A stretch of 64,000 nt of DNA, from assembly GCA_017517305.1 (NCBI GenBank), contig JAFWZV010000001.1, positions 1 to 64,000 of the forward strand, read 5' to 3'. Within the stretch, counting starts at the first letter, position 1. Every line of letters begins with the position of its first letter. The DNA is from Lachnospiraceae bacterium. GTDB lineage: Bacteria > Bacillota > Clostridia > Lachnospirales > Lachnospiraceae. Positions 42,057 to 51,870 of this stretch are shown one piece after another. Under the pieces are notes generated by a model that ran no database searches, had not been told where the DNA came from, and saw nothing but the letters and a program-made list of their open reading frames with translations. The position numbers and the translations under genes were made by a program.

Positions 42057-44054
42057 ATGGACCATTTTGAATTGGTATCGGAATATCAACCTACGGGCGA
42101 TCAGCCTGAGGCTATAGATTCATTGGTTAAAGGCTTTGAAGCAGGTAAAAAGCAACAGACCTTGCTTGGTGTTACAGGTTCTGGTAAGACCTTTACTATG
42201 GCTAATGTTATTGCAAAACTTAATAAGCCAACTATTATATTGGCCCATAACAAAACTCTGGCAGCTCAGCTTTATAGTGAGTTTAAAGCATTTTTTCCTC
42301 ATAATGCAGTGGAGTATTTTGTATCTTATTATGATTACTATCAGCCGGAGGCTTACGTTCCATCCACAGATACTTATATTGCCAAGGATTCTTCTGTTAA
42401 TGATGAGATAGATAAGATGAGACATAGTGCAACGGCGGCTTTGATAGAGCGTAATGATGTAATAGTAGTTTCCTCTGTATCATGTATATATGGTATAGGT
42501 GATCCTGAGGATTATAAATCTATGATGATGTCTCTTAGACCTGGTATGATTAAGGATAGGGATGAGGTTATCAGACAGCTTATAGATATACAGTACACTA
42601 GGAATGATATGGACTTTGCCAGAGGTACATTTCGTGTAAAGGGAGATGTGCTTGATATTATTCCTGTGTCTACCTTCGAAGATGCTATAAGAGTAGAGTT
42701 TTTTGGAGATGAGATTGATAGAATAGTTGAGTTTGATCCTCTTACAGGAGAGATTAAGAGAAGTCTTAATTTTGCCTGTATATTTCCTGCATCTCACTAT
42801 GTGGTTGCTGAGGATAAGCTTAAGAAGGCTATAGTGGATATTGAGGCAGAGCTTAAGGAGAGAGTGGAGTATTTCAAGTCTAACGATAAGCTTTTAGAGG
42901 CCCAGAGAATAGCTGAGAGAACTCAGTTTGATATGGAGATGCTTAGAGAGACTGGTTTTTGTTCTGGTATAGAGAATTATTCTAGAGTACTGGCAGGGCT
43001 CGAGCCTGGAGCTACACCTAATACATTATTAAAGTTTTTTGATGATGATTATCTCTTGATTATAGATGAGTCTCACATTACTTTACCACAGGTTAGAGGT
43101 ATGTATGCAGGAGATAGAGCCAGAAAGCAGACTCTTGTGGATTATGGCTTTAGACTGCCATCTGCCCTTGATAACAGACCACTTAACTTTGGAGAGTTTG
43201 AGGACAGAGTAGATAAGATACTTTATGTGTCTGCTACACCGGGAGAATATGAGGCGGAGCATCAGGAAAATCGTGCTGAACAGGTAATTCGTCCTACCGG
43301 TTTGTTGGATCCATTGGTAGAGGTTAGACCTGTTGAAGGACAGATAGATGACCTTGTTGCAGAGGTTAACAAGGAGGTGGCTTTAGGTCACAAGATTTTA
43401 GTTACTACTCTTACAAAGCGTATGGCTGAGGACTTAACTGATTACATGAGACAGCTTGATATTAAGGTTAAGTATTTGCACTCTGATATAGATACTTTAG
43501 AGCGTATAGAAATAGTTCGTGACCTTCGTATGGGAGTGTTTGATGTGCTGGTAGGAATTAACCTGCTTAGAGAGGGACTTGATATTCCTGAGATTACATT
43601 GGTGGCCATACTAGATGCTGATAAGGAGGGCTTCCTTCGTTCAGAAACATCCCTTATACAGACTATAGGAAGAGCAGCAAGAAATGTTGACGGACATGTT
43701 ATAATGTATGCAGACACCATAACAAAGTCTATGGATGTTGCCCTTAAGGAGACCAACAGGAGAAGAACTATTCAGGATGAGTATAACAAAGCCCATGGTA
43801 TAACTCCTGAGAGTATTAAAAAGGAGATTCGAGACATAATATCCATAGAGGCAGACGCAGAAGCTTCCAAGGAGGAGAAACGCTTACAGTATGCCAAGGA
43901 GCCAGAGTCTATGACAGCCAAGGAGCTTAAGGAGGAGATTGCTCGAATTACCAAGCGTATGAATAAGGCTGCAGCAGAGCTTAACTTTGAGGAGGCGGCT
44001 AAGCTCAGAGATGAGCTAAAAGAGCTTAAGATTCATCTTAGAGATATGGACTAA
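42057..44054 (+). CDS. uvrB: excinuclease ABC subunit B
   Basis: 665 aa from ATG 42057 behind GAGGAGGGG (an upstream in-frame ATG lies in the terminator stem). Walker [13 protein letters not shown], the DNA-inserting beta-hairpin [12 protein letters not shown], helicase motifs [10 protein letters not shown] and [16 protein letters not shown], and a C-terminal UVR domain ([16 protein letters not shown]) that binds UvrC. The subunit verifies damage in nucleotide excision repair. Followed by a small membrane protein and uvrA. Confidence 0.97.
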   Translation: MDHFELVSEYQPTGDQPEAIDSLVKGFEAGKKQQTLLGVTGSGKTFTMANVIAKLNKPTIILAHNKTLAAQLYSEFKAFFPHNAVEYFVSYYDYYQPEAYVPSTDTYIAKDSSVNDEIDKMRHSATAALIERNDVIVVSSVSCIYGIGDPEDYKSMMMSLRPGMIKDRDEVIRQLIDIQYTRNDMDFARGTFRVKGDVLDIIPVSTFEDAIRVEFFGDEIDRIVEFDPLTGEIKRSLNFACIFPASHYVVAEDKLKKAIVDIEAELKERVEYFKSNDKLLEAQRIAERTQFDMEMLRETGFCSGIENYSRVLAGLEPGATPNTLLKFFDDDYLLIIDESHITLPQVRGMYAGDRARKQTLVDYGFRLPSALDNRPLNFGEFEDRVDKILYVSATPGEYEAEHQENRAEQVIRPTGLLDPLVEVRPVEGQIDDLVAEVNKEVALGHKILVTTLTKRMAEDLTDYMRQLDIKVKYLHSDIDTLERIEIVRDLRMGVFDVLVGINLLREGLDIPEITLVAILDADKEGFLRSETSLIQTIGRAARNVDGHVIMYADTITKSMDVALKETNRRRTIQDEYNKAHGITPESIKKEIRDIISIEADAEASKEEKRLQYAKEPESMTAKELKEEIARITKRMNKAAAELNFEEAAKLRDELKELKIHLRDMD

Positions 44055-44117
44055 AGAATAATGATTTGGGCATTACTATATGTGATTTGAGATAATAAAA
44101 TAAAGGAGGAAATGAAT

Positions 44118-44384
44118 ATGGAAAGAGAAGACATGATTGTGGAGATTTCAATGAGAACAGATATCCCTATGGAGGATGTGGAGGATGTCCTTGATTATCA
44201 GGATATTATCGAGGCAGAAGAGCTTATGTGCTGTAAGAAAAAGAAATGTATATTTATGACTATTCTTATAGTTATGTTTGTTATGGGGATGGCAGTAACA
44301 CTTTGCATACTTGATAAGAAAGAAAAAATTGATATTGAGGCTACTGTTAAAAAGTATGTAGATAAGTTTACTAAAGAAAAATAG
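44118..44384 (+). CDS. small single-pass membrane protein between uvrB and uvrA
   Basis: 88 aa from the second ATG, 8 bases after AAAGGAGG. An N-terminal acidic region with a helix-turn pattern (IVEISMRTDIPMEDVEDVLD), a CCKKKK stop-transfer-like basic patch, one membrane helix (near residues 50-70) and a lysine-rich end. The N-terminus is predicted cytosolic. No link to DNA repair is evident apart from its place between uvrB and uvrA. Confidence 0.75.
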   Translation: MEREDMIVEISMRTDIPMEDVEDVLDYQDIIEAEELMCCKKKKCIFMTILIVMFVMGMAVTLCILDKKEKIDIEATVKKYVDKFTKEK

Positions 44385-44410
44385 ATTGATTTGAAAGATG
44401 GAGAATAAAG

Positions 44411-47242
44411 ATGAGTGAGCATAAGTATATTAAGATTCAGGGTGCAAGGGAGCACAATTTAAAAAATATTGATATAAAAATACCTAGAGATAAATTTGTT
44501 GTTTTGACAGGTTTGTCAGGTTCAGGAAAATCTTCCCTAGCCTTTGATACCATATATGCGGAAGGACAGAGAAAATATATGGAGTCCCTGTCCTCCTATG
44601 CCAGACAGTTTCTAGGCCTTGCGGATAAGCCTGAGGTAGACAAGATAGAGGGACTGTCTCCATCTATTTCCATAGACCAAAAGTCTACCAATAGGAATCC
44701 TCGTTCTACAGTGGGTACAGTGACAGAGATTTATGACTATCTGAGACTTTTATACGCCAGAATAGGTATTCCACATTGTCCGAAGTGTGGCAAGGAAATC
44801 GCACGCCAGACTGTAGATCAGATGGTGGATGAGCTTATGAAGCTTCCTGAGGGAACTAAGTTTCAGCTTCTTGCTCCTATTGTTAGAGGTAGGAAGGGAG
44901 AACATGCAAAACTTTTATCTCAGGCTAGGAAAAGTGGTTTTGTTAGAGCTATAGTTGACGATAGCTTATATGAGCTTAGCGAGGAGATAGTGCTTGATAA
45001 GAACAAAAAGCATAATATAGATATCGTAGTAGATAGACTGGCAGTCAGAGAAGGAATCGAGAGTAGATTGGCAGGTTCTATTGAAACAGTTCTTAAAATG
45101 TCAGAGGGTATATTAAAGGTTGATGTTATCGGTGGTGAGATGCTTAGATTTTCCGATAGCTTTTCTTGCCCTGATTGTAATATAAGCATAGATGAGATAG
45201 AACCAAGAAGCTTTTCCTTTAATAATCCATTTGGTGCATGTCCTTGTTGTACAGGTTTAGGCTTTAAGCAGGAGTTTGATCTTGATCTTATGATACCGGA
45301 TCAGAAGCTTTCTTTGAATGAGGGGGCCATAGCAGTACTTGGATGGCAGTCTTCAGGCAAAAAGGGAAGTTATACTCATGCTATGCTGGAGGCTCTTGAA
45401 AGAGAGTATGGTTTGCCGTTGGATGTACCATTTAAGGATTTGTCTGAAGAGCATAAGAAGTTATTCCTGTATGGTACCGGTGGTAAGAAAATTATGGTTT
45501 ACTATGAAAGCTCACGCTATGGCTCTACTGAGTACTATACAGAGTTTGAGGGCTTAGTTAAGAATATTCAGAGACGCTACAGAGAGTCTGCAGAATCCAT
45601 AAGAGCAGAGTACGAGGAGTACATGACTAGTGTTCCTTGTGAGGAGTGTGGAGGTAAGAGACTTAAGCCGGAATCTCTGGCGGTAACTGTTGGTGGTAAG
45701 AATATATTTGATGTTACAGATATGTCTATAACTAAGCTTAATGATTTTTTGTATAGTATGGAGCTTAGCGATAGACAGAAGATTATAGGAGAACAGGTGC
45801 TTAAGGAGATTAAAGCGAGAATAGGATTCCTGATAAATGTGGGGTTAGATTATCTTAACCTATCCCGTGCTACAGGTACACTCTCCGGAGGAGAAGCACA
45901 GCGAATAAGACTTGCAACACAGATTGGTTCGGGCTTAGTTGGTGTGGCTTATATCTTAGATGAGCCAAGTATCGGTCTTCATCAGAGAGACAATGACAAG
46001 CTTATATCAGCCCTTAAGGATTTAAGAGACCTGGGCAATACTCTTTTGGTTGTAGAGCATGATGAGGATACTATGTTTGCTGCTGATCATATTATAGATA
46101 TAGGTCCTGGGGCAGGCTCCTTAGGTGGAGAAGTAGTAGCCCAGGGAACAGCACAGGATATTATGGCTTGTGAGAAATCTGTTACAGGAGCATACCTTAG
46201 TGGAAAGCTGAAGATACCTGTACCTGAAGAAAGAAAGGGACCTACAGGATATCTTACTATAAAGGGAGCCAGACAGAATAATCTTAAGAATATAGATGTG
46301 GACATACCTCTTGGAGTTATGACCTGTGTTACAGGAGTGTCCGGTTCTGGCAAGAGCTCGCTTATCAACGAGATATTGTATAAGAAGCTTGCAAGAAAGC
46401 TAAATAGAGCAAAAATCAAGTCTGGTGCTCACGATACCATAGAGGGTATAGAGCAGCTTGATAAGATTATAAATATTGACCAGTCACCTATTGGAAGGTC
46501 ACCTCGTTCTAACCCTGCTACATATACAGGTGTATTTGACCTTATTAGAGATTTGTTTGCAGGAACTAAGGATGCAAAGGCCATGGGGTATAACAAAGGT
46601 AGATTCTCCTTTAATGTATCAGGTGGTCGCTGTGAGGCATGTAAGGGTGATGGTATTATTAAGATTGAGATGCATTTCCTGGCAGATGTATATGTGCCTT
46701 GTGAGGTATGTAGAGGCAAGAGATATAATCGAGAGACTCTTGAGGTTAAGTACAAGGATAAGAATATATTCGATGTGCTTGATATGACTGTAGATGAAGC
46801 CTGTGAGTTTTTCAAGAATGTGCCTTCAGTCCTTAGAAAGATTAGCACACTTCAGGATGTAGGCCTGGGGTATATTAAGCTTGGTCAGCCATCCACCACA
46901 CTTTCTGGTGGTGAGGCCCAGCGTATAAAGCTTGCCACAGAGCTAAGTCGTAGAAGCACAGGTAAAACTATATATGTTCTTGATGAGCCAACTACAGGAC
47001 TTCACTTTGCAGATGTTCACAAGCTAGTGGACATACTAAGAAAGCTTAGTGAGGGTGGCAATACTGTTGTGGTTATCGAGCATAACCTAGATGTTATTAA
47101 GGTGGCAGATTACATCATAGATATAGGTCCGGAAGGTGGAGAAGGTGGAGGAACAATAGTTGCCCATGGAACACCTGAGGAAGTTGTAAAATGTAAGAAG
47201 TCATATACTGGAAAGTATCTGAAGAAGTATTTGGATAAGTAA
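44411..47242 (+). CDS. uvrA: excinuclease ABC subunit A
   Basis: 943 aa. Two ABC ATPase halves: Walker [15 protein letters not shown] (near residue 33) and [13 protein letters not shown] (near residue 640), with signatures [16 protein letters not shown] and [15 protein letters not shown]. Zinc modules are CPKCGK, CPDCN...CPCC and CEACKGDG...CEVCRG. It recognises damaged DNA with UvrB. Full length for the family. AAGATGGAG lies before ATG. Confidence 0.98.
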   Translation: MSEHKYIKIQGAREHNLKNIDIKIPRDKFVVLTGLSGSGKSSLAFDTIYAEGQRKYMESLSSYARQFLGLADKPEVDKIEGLSPSISIDQKSTNRNPRSTVGTVTEIYDYLRLLYARIGIPHCPKCGKEIARQTVDQMVDELMKLPEGTKFQLLAPIVRGRKGEHAKLLSQARKSGFVRAIVDDSLYELSEEIVLDKNKKHNIDIVVDRLAVREGIESRLAGSIETVLKMSEGILKVDVIGGEMLRFSDSFSCPDCNISIDEIEPRSFSFNNPFGACPCCTGLGFKQEFDLDLMIPDQKLSLNEGAIAVLGWQSSGKKGSYTHAMLEALEREYGLPLDVPFKDLSEEHKKLFLYGTGGKKIMVYYESSRYGSTEYYTEFEGLVKNIQRRYRESAESIRAEYEEYMTSVPCEECGGKRLKPESLAVTVGGKNIFDVTDMSITKLNDFLYSMELSDRQKIIGEQVLKEIKARIGFLINVGLDYLNLSRATGTLSGGEAQRIRLATQIGSGLVGVAYILDEPSIGLHQRDNDKLISALKDLRDLGNTLLVVEHDEDTMFAADHIIDIGPGAGSLGGEVVAQGTAQDIMACEKSVTGAYLSGKLKIPVPEERKGPTGYLTIKGARQNNLKNIDVDIPLGVMTCVTGVSGSGKSSLINEILYKKLARKLNRAKIKSGAHDTIEGIEQLDKIINIDQSPIGRSPRSNPATYTGVFDLIRDLFAGTKDAKAMGYNKGRFSFNVSGGRCEACKGDGIIKIEMHFLADVYVPCEVCRGKRYNRETLEVKYKDKNIFDVLDMTVDEACEFFKNVPSVLRKISTLQDVGLGYIKLGQPSTTLSGGEAQRIKLATELSRRSTGKTIYVLDEPTTGLHFADVHKLVDILRKLSEGGNTVVVIEHNLDVIKVADYIIDIGPEGGEGGGTIVAHGTPEEVVKCKKSYTGKYLKKYLDK

Positions 47243-47289
47243 ATGGGAAAATGGTTATGTGTATAAATAGCTAAAATTATAATGGTAAG

Positions 47290-47331
47290 ATGGCATTGGA
47301 TGTATTGGTGAGTCTGATGCCATTTTTTATT
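47290..47331 (+). terminator. uvrA terminator
   Basis: ATGGCAT (47290-47296) pairs with ATGCCAT (47317-47323) across a large loop, followed by a T-run. Confidence 0.7.
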
Positions 47332-47343
47332 TTTATATTGGCA

Positions 47344-47441
47344 AAAAAGTATAAAGAGTTATAAAATATTGGAAAAAGTATAAAGAGTTATAAAAAATGT
47401 AATATTACGCAGGGTAAGGTATTGCTTGTGACCCAGCGTAA
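47344..47441. promoter_or_regulatory. repeat-rich control region of the MerR operon
   Basis: A 23-bp direct repeat (47344-47366 and 47373-47395, period 29) carries in each copy the dyad TATAAAGAGTTATA. Just downstream, TTACGCAGGGT (47405-47415) is inverted at 47431-47441 (ACCCAGCGTAA). These are plausible operators for the MerR-type regulator encoded 30 bases on. Confidence 0.6.
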
Positions 47442-47472
47442 TGTGTTATAAACCCAATTAGGAGGTGCAAAA

Positions 47473-48192
47473 ATGTCGTTATATACTACAGGAGAAGCTG
47501 CCAAGCTTTGTGATGTGACCGTAAGAACCATACAGTACTATGATAAGGAGGATATAGTACATCCAAGTCAACTTTCTGAGGGTGGAAGAAGACTATATTC
47601 GGATGAGGATATCAGCAATTTGAAGAAGGTATGTATGATTAAATCATTGGGAGTATCACTGTCTGCCATTAAAGAAATTATGAAGGATAAGGATGGACAT
47701 AAGGTAATCGAAACATTTCTTGAGGAGCAGGAAAAGGAAATTACTGAAGAAATAGGTGGACTTCAGGAGCGTCAAAAGCGTATTAAGCTGGTTAGAAAGA
47801 GCATAGAGGAAAGTGGCTTCTTGGCTGTAAATTCAAATGAAGACATAGATGAAATGATTGAAGAGAAAAAGAAGATGAACCAAATGAGACTTGTGGGAAT
47901 TTGCATAGGCTTAGTCTTAGAAGTTCTTGAGTGGGTAGGTCTTTGGTACTGGATAGTGCACAAGGATCCAACGCTGTTTCTGGTGGTGCTACCGGTACTG
48001 GTTGGAGTAAGTATATTTATTGTATGGTATGCCTACAATCATACTAAGTTTTTATGTCCACACTGCCATAGTCTGTTTAGACCCAGATTTATAGAGTGGT
48101 GCTTCGCTAGTCATACCCTAAAGCTTAGAAAGGTGACTTGCTTAGATTGTGGTCATAAAGGTATGTGTATAGAGAAGTATAGTAAAAGCTAG
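47473..48192 (+). CDS. MerR-family regulator with membrane/zinc-ribbon C-terminus
   Basis: 239 aa. Winged helix at residues 4-70 (YTTGEAAKLCDVTVRTIQYY), a coiled coil (about 75-130), two membrane helices (near 139-160 and 165-183), and a C-terminal CPHCHSLFRPRF...CLDCGHKGMC zinc-ribbon-like pair. It probably senses at the membrane and controls the ABC operon downstream. AGGAGG precedes ATG. Fusion of MerR to membrane helices is unusual outside Firmicutes. Confidence 0.9.
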   Translation: MSLYTTGEAAKLCDVTVRTIQYYDKEDIVHPSQLSEGGRRLYSDEDISNLKKVCMIKSLGVSLSAIKEIMKDKDGHKVIETFLEEQEKEITEEIGGLQERQKRIKLVRKSIEESGFLAVNSNEDIDEMIEEKKKMNQMRLVGICIGLVLEVLEWVGLWYWIVHKDPTLFLVVLPVLVGVSIFIVWYAYNHTKFLCPHCHSLFRPRFIEWCFASHTLKLRKVTCLDCGHKGMCIEKYSKS

Positions 48193-48210
48193 AAATGGAG
48201 GAAGAAAATT

Positions 48211-48426
48211 ATGATGTTAGCAAATGTAGATGTGCAGGAGTATCTGCCATTTTTGATACCGTTAATAATACTACAGTTTGTATTGCTTTTTATAGCATTA
48301 AGACATATTTTAACACATGATACCTATAAGAGGGGAAACAGAAAAATATGGCTTTTGATAACAATAGTGGGTATGGAATTTATTGGTCCAATATTATATT
48401 TTGCACTAGGAAAAGAGGATGAATAG
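48211..48426 (+). CDS. PLDc_N-domain small membrane protein
   Basis: 71 aa with two membrane helices (near residues 11-30 and 47-65) and the end GPILYFALGKEDE. This is the PLDc_N module found alone or before phospholipase D/cardiolipin synthases and often beside bacitracin-type ABC transporters. GGAGG precedes ATG. It ends 2 bases before the ATPase gene. Confidence 0.88.
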   Translation: MMLANVDVQEYLPFLIPLIILQFVLLFIALRHILTHDTYKRGNRKIWLLITIVGMEFIGPILYFALGKEDE

Positions 48427-48428
48427 CT

Positions 48429-49259
48429 ATGGATAATATACTAAGCATAAAAGGGATATCCAAAAGCTTCGGAGGTAAAAAGGTGCTGGATGATTTAACC
48501 TTTGAAGTTCCAAGGAATTCAGTGTATGGTTTCGTGGGCAAAAATGGTGCTGGTAAGACAACTACCATGAAGCTTATATTAGGTCTTTATCAGCCAGATA
48601 AGGGTGAGATATATGTGAATGGTAAGAAAGTAAGCTTTGGACAGAATGAAACTAACAAATATATAGGCTATCTTCCTGATGTGCCGGAGTTTTATGGATA
48701 TATGAAGCCTACAGAATACCTTAAGCTTTGTGCTGAAATTACAGATATTCCTAAGAATGAAGTTGATAGTAGAATTAAGGAAATTCTTACTTTAGTTGGA
48801 CTAGATAAAGACAACAAACGAATAAAAGGGTTCTCTCGTGGTATGAAGCAAAGATTAGGAATAGCTCAGGCTCTTCTTTCTAAGCCAGCGCTTCTTATCT
48901 GTGATGAGCCAACCAGTGCTCTAGACCCTATGGGTAGAAAGGAAATACTGGATATACTCAAATCAGCAAGTAAGGAGACTACAGTTATATTTTCTACACA
49001 TATTTTGACAGATGTGGAGAGAATCTGTGATAATGTGGGAATTCTTCATGAAGGAAAGCTTGCTTGGCAGGGTACTATGGAGCAGGTCGGTGCTATAAGC
49101 AGTAATAAAAGTTTTCAGGTTGAATTTGACTCCAATGAGGATATGAAAAAAGCTATAGAGGCAATAAAAAGTCAGAATATCAACATTTCAAATCTTGAGA
49201 TGAAGGATTCCAATCTGGAAAATTTGTTTATGGAGGTGATAGGTCATGAGACAGCTTAA
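48429..49259 (+). CDS. ABC transporter ATP-binding protein
   Basis: 276 aa. Walker A GKNGAGKTTTMKL (near residue 37), signature FSRGMKQRLGIAQALL, Walker B LLICDEPTSALDP, switch FSTHIL. The C-terminal extension (~60 residues) is of the BcrA/export type. Overlaps the permease gene by 14 bases. With the MerR regulator and PLDc_N protein it makes a four-gene export operon, probably for an antimicrobial or lipid-like compound (inference). Confidence 0.93.
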   Translation: MDNILSIKGISKSFGGKKVLDDLTFEVPRNSVYGFVGKNGAGKTTTMKLILGLYQPDKGEIYVNGKKVSFGQNETNKYIGYLPDVPEFYGYMKPTEYLKLCAEITDIPKNEVDSRIKEILTLVGLDKDNKRIKGFSRGMKQRLGIAQALLSKPALLICDEPTSALDPMGRKEILDILKSASKETTVIFSTHILTDVERICDNVGILHEGKLAWQGTMEQVGAISSNKSFQVEFDSNEDMKKAIEAIKSQNINISNLEMKDSNLENLFMEVIGHETA

Positions 49260-50019
49260 TGCTTTCATAAAGAAGGAATGGATGGAACAGTTTAGAACCA
49301 ACAAGCTTTTGATTATTATGATAGTATCTGTGATGATGGGAATTATGGCACCTGCAGTAGCTAAGCTAACACCAGTTTTGTTTGAGGCTATGGCGGACAC
49401 ATTGGCAGAGCAGGGTATAGCTGGTATAGAGGTTGGGGAGGTTACAGCACTAACCTCCTGGCAACAGTTTTATAAGAATATATCTATGCTTGTTATAGTT
49501 TTCGTGATTATGTATTCTGGGTCATATACAACAGAGTATCAAAGGGGTACGTTAATTAATATAGTAACTAAGGGAATGTCCAGGACCAAGATATTAGTAT
49601 CAAAGCTTCTTGTACAGCTAGTGGTGTGGACAATGGCTTATGTGGTGAATTTTGCTACAACCTATGTATATACTGAATATTATTGGGATAATTCAGAGGT
49701 TAAGAACTGTATATTTGCAGGTCTTATGGTCTACATATTTGGCATATGGACTATAGGGCTTTTGACGCTTGCTTCTAGTATAGGAGATACTAATATGTCT
49801 GTGTTGCTTATAACCGGAGGAGTGGTGGCTGTTTGTTATATCCTAAGTATAGTGCCTGATGTTGCAGAGTATATGCCAACAAAAATGCTTGGTGCAGTGG
49901 AGGTTTTGGATGGTAGCGTTAGCACAGCAAACTATGGTAAGGCTATAGCAGTGCTGGCGGCAACTTATATAATGTCCATTGTGGGAGCAATATTAATATT
50001 TAGAAAGAAAAAAATATAA
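49246..50019 (+). CDS. ABC-2-type permease
   Basis: 257 aa with about six membrane helices (near residues 22-42, 82-100, 118-140, 160-183, 187-205, 232-250); starts with the amphipathic RQLNAFIKKEWMEQFRTNK. Partner of the ATPase upstream, overlapping it by 14 bases. Substrate unknown. Confidence 0.88.
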   Translation: MRQLNAFIKKEWMEQFRTNKLLIIMIVSVMMGIMAPAVAKLTPVLFEAMADTLAEQGIAGIEVGEVTALTSWQQFYKNISMLVIVFVIMYSGSYTTEYQRGTLINIVTKGMSRTKILVSKLLVQLVVWTMAYVVNFATTYVYTEYYWDNSEVKNCIFAGLMVYIFGIWTIGLLTLASSIGDTNMSVLLITGGVVAVCYILSIVPDVAEYMPTKMLGAVEVLDGSVSTANYGKAIAVLAATYIMSIVGAILIFRKKKI

Positions 50020-50042
50020 TAAGTATATTAAAGTAAATTAAG

Positions 50043-50087
50043 AAAAAGTGTGATAGATTAATATCTAAAATCTATCACACTTTTTGT
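50043..50087. terminator. bidirectional terminator
   Basis: AAAAAGTGTGATAGATT (50043-50059) pairs perfectly with AATCTATCACACTTTTT (50069-50085); A- and T-runs on either side allow use from both strands. It overlaps the last codons of the minus-strand gene. Confidence 0.92.
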
Positions 50088-50618
50088 TTGGAAGGTTGAA
50101 CTTATATATATTGGAACTTGATCTCCGGGAGCAAATATGTACTGATAATCAAAAGTATTCCTACGTGAATTAAGGATAACAGTAGAAACTTCTTGTGTCT
50201 GGGCAGTGAAGGGATTTTTCCAAGATATAATAAGCTGTAAATGGTATGTGTTGATTAGAGTAGAGCTTTCGATTGTACCTTTGATTCGTGTGCCTCTTTT
50301 AAGAAGGTAAACATATAATATACAAGTGAAAAAAGTGCTGGTTATAAAGTAAAGCATTATAATAAATATGATTAAACCATAAAAAGGCATATCTTTTATA
50401 AAGGCCTCGAAAGCATCAGATAGGGGCACATTTTTTGAAAAATGGATATGAAAAGGCCATAGAGCTATCATAAAAAATGGGAAAAATAACAAGCTAAAAA
50501 CAAGAGTAAATTCAGGGAGATTTACAGAGTTGTTAATATAAGTATTTAATGTTTTTAATGGTTTGATTAATAACGGAATAAGTAATAAAATTCCTATATT
50601 TTGCAAAAAACTAATCAT
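50058..50618 (-). CDS. hypothetical membrane protein
   Basis: 186 aa on the minus strand from ATG 50618 behind GGGAGG; the frame extends 32 codons up without a binding site. Three hydrophobic stretches (near residues 5-17, 33-52 and 78-103), then a beta-rich domain (RIKGTIESSTLINTYHLQLI, APGDQVPIYISS) similar in feel to DUF3592-type proteins. Family assignment uncertain. The stop lies inside the shared terminator. Confidence 0.65.
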   Translation of the reverse strand: MISFLQNIGILLLIPLLIKPLKTLNTYINNSVNLPEFTLVFSLLFFPFFMIALWPFHIHFSKNVPLSDAFEAFIKDMPFYGLIIFIIMLYFITSTFFTCILYVYLLKRGTRIKGTIESSTLINTYHLQLIISWKNPFTAQTQEVSTVILNSRRNTFDYQYIFAPGDQVPIYISSTFQTKSVIDFRY

Positions 50619-50717
50619 TTTATTTGTCCTCCCTTTATAATTAATAAGTATACCATAATATGCATAGCGTTTACAGATATGAAAATAAAAAGATAAAATA
50701 AGACATTTATGCAAGTC

Positions 50718-50746
50718 TTGAATTATTAGTAAAGCTATTGTATAAT
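50718..50746 (+). promoter_or_regulatory. fba promoter
   Basis: TTGAAT (50718-50723), 17 bases, TATAAT (50741-50746), about 70 bases before the start codon. Confidence 0.75.
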
Positions 50747-50819
50747 GGCTACAACCGTGTTGCTATATAGTTAATCTATAAGGCGCAACAAAATTTATAG
50801 AACAATGGAGGAATACAAA

Positions 50820-51683
50820 ATGTTAGTTTCGGCAAAAGAGATGTTAACTAAGGCTAAGGCTGGAAAGTATGCTGTAGGTCAGTTCAACATCAACAATCTT
50901 GAGTGGACAAAGTCAATTCTTTTAACAGCACAGGAGCTCAACTCACCTGTTATCTTAGGTGTTTCTGAGGGCGCTGGTAAGTATATGTGTGGTTATAAGA
51001 CTATCGTAGGTATGGTTAATGGTATGCTTGAGGAGTTAAAGATTACTGTTCCTGTAGCACTTCACCTTGATCACGGTAGCTATGACGGAGCTTTAGCTTG
51101 TATCGAGGCTGGCTTCTCATCAGTTATGTTCGATGGTTCACACTACCCAATCGACGAGAACGTAGCTAAGACTACTGAGCTTGTTAAGATTTGTAACGAG
51201 AAGGGTATCTCAATCGAGGCTGAGGTTGGCTCAATCGGTGGAGAGGAAGACGGAGTTGTAGGTGCTGGTGAGTGTGCTGATCCAGATGAGTGTAAGATGA
51301 TTGCTGATCTTGGTGTAACTATGCTTGCAGCAGGTATCGGTAACATCCATGGTAAGTATCCAGAGAACTGGGCAGGTCTTAGCTTTGAGACACTTGATGC
51401 AGTTCAGCAGAAGACTGGTGATATGCCACTTGTACTTCACGGTGGTACTGGTATCCCAGCTGATATGATTCAGAAGGCTATTTCACTTGGTGTATCAAAG
51501 ATTAACGTTAACACTGAGTGTCAGCTTGCATTCCAGGAAGCTACTAGAAAGTACATCGAGGCTGGTAAGGACCTCGAGGGTAAGGGCTTTGACCCACGTA
51601 AGCTTCTTGCTCCAGGTGCAGAGGCTATCAAGGCAACTGTTAAGGAGAAGATGGAGCTCTTCGGTTCTGTTGGTAAGGCTTAA
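50820..51683 (+). CDS. fba: class II fructose-bisphosphate aldolase
   Basis: 287 aa from the ATG behind TGGAGG. Zinc and substrate residues in HLDHGSYDGAL (near 79), EAEVGSIGGEEDG, GNIHGKYPEN and LHGGTGIPADMI. Splits fructose-1,6-bisphosphate in glycolysis; some ketose-bisphosphate aldolases of this type use tagatose phosphates. Codon use is strongly biased and differs from its neighbours, as expected for a highly expressed glycolytic gene. Single-gene unit with its own promoter and terminator. Confidence 0.96.
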   Translation: MLVSAKEMLTKAKAGKYAVGQFNINNLEWTKSILLTAQELNSPVILGVSEGAGKYMCGYKTIVGMVNGMLEELKITVPVALHLDHGSYDGALACIEAGFSSVMFDGSHYPIDENVAKTTELVKICNEKGISIEAEVGSIGGEEDGVVGAGECADPDECKMIADLGVTMLAAGIGNIHGKYPENWAGLSFETLDAVQQKTGDMPLVLHGGTGIPADMIQKAISLGVSKINVNTECQLAFQEATRKYIEAGKDLEGKGFDPRKLLAPGAEAIKATVKEKMELFGSVGKA

Positions 51684-51710
51684 TATTTAGATATTATAGA
51701 CATATTATGG

Positions 51711-51742
51711 AAGAGGCTGTTTTCGGATAGCCTCTTTTGTGT
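51711..51742 (+). terminator. fba terminator
   Basis: AAGAGGCT (51711-51718) pairs with AGCCTCTT (51729-51736), then TTTG. Confidence 0.85.
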
Positions 51743-51870
51743 TACCATGGGAAAGAAAAAATGAATTTTATCAGCTATAGATAAGGTTCATTTTTAGTTT
51801 TACCATAAAAACATTTGATTGCATCGTATATATATCAGTAGACAAAAACTCTATCTGGAGGAACAAGTAT

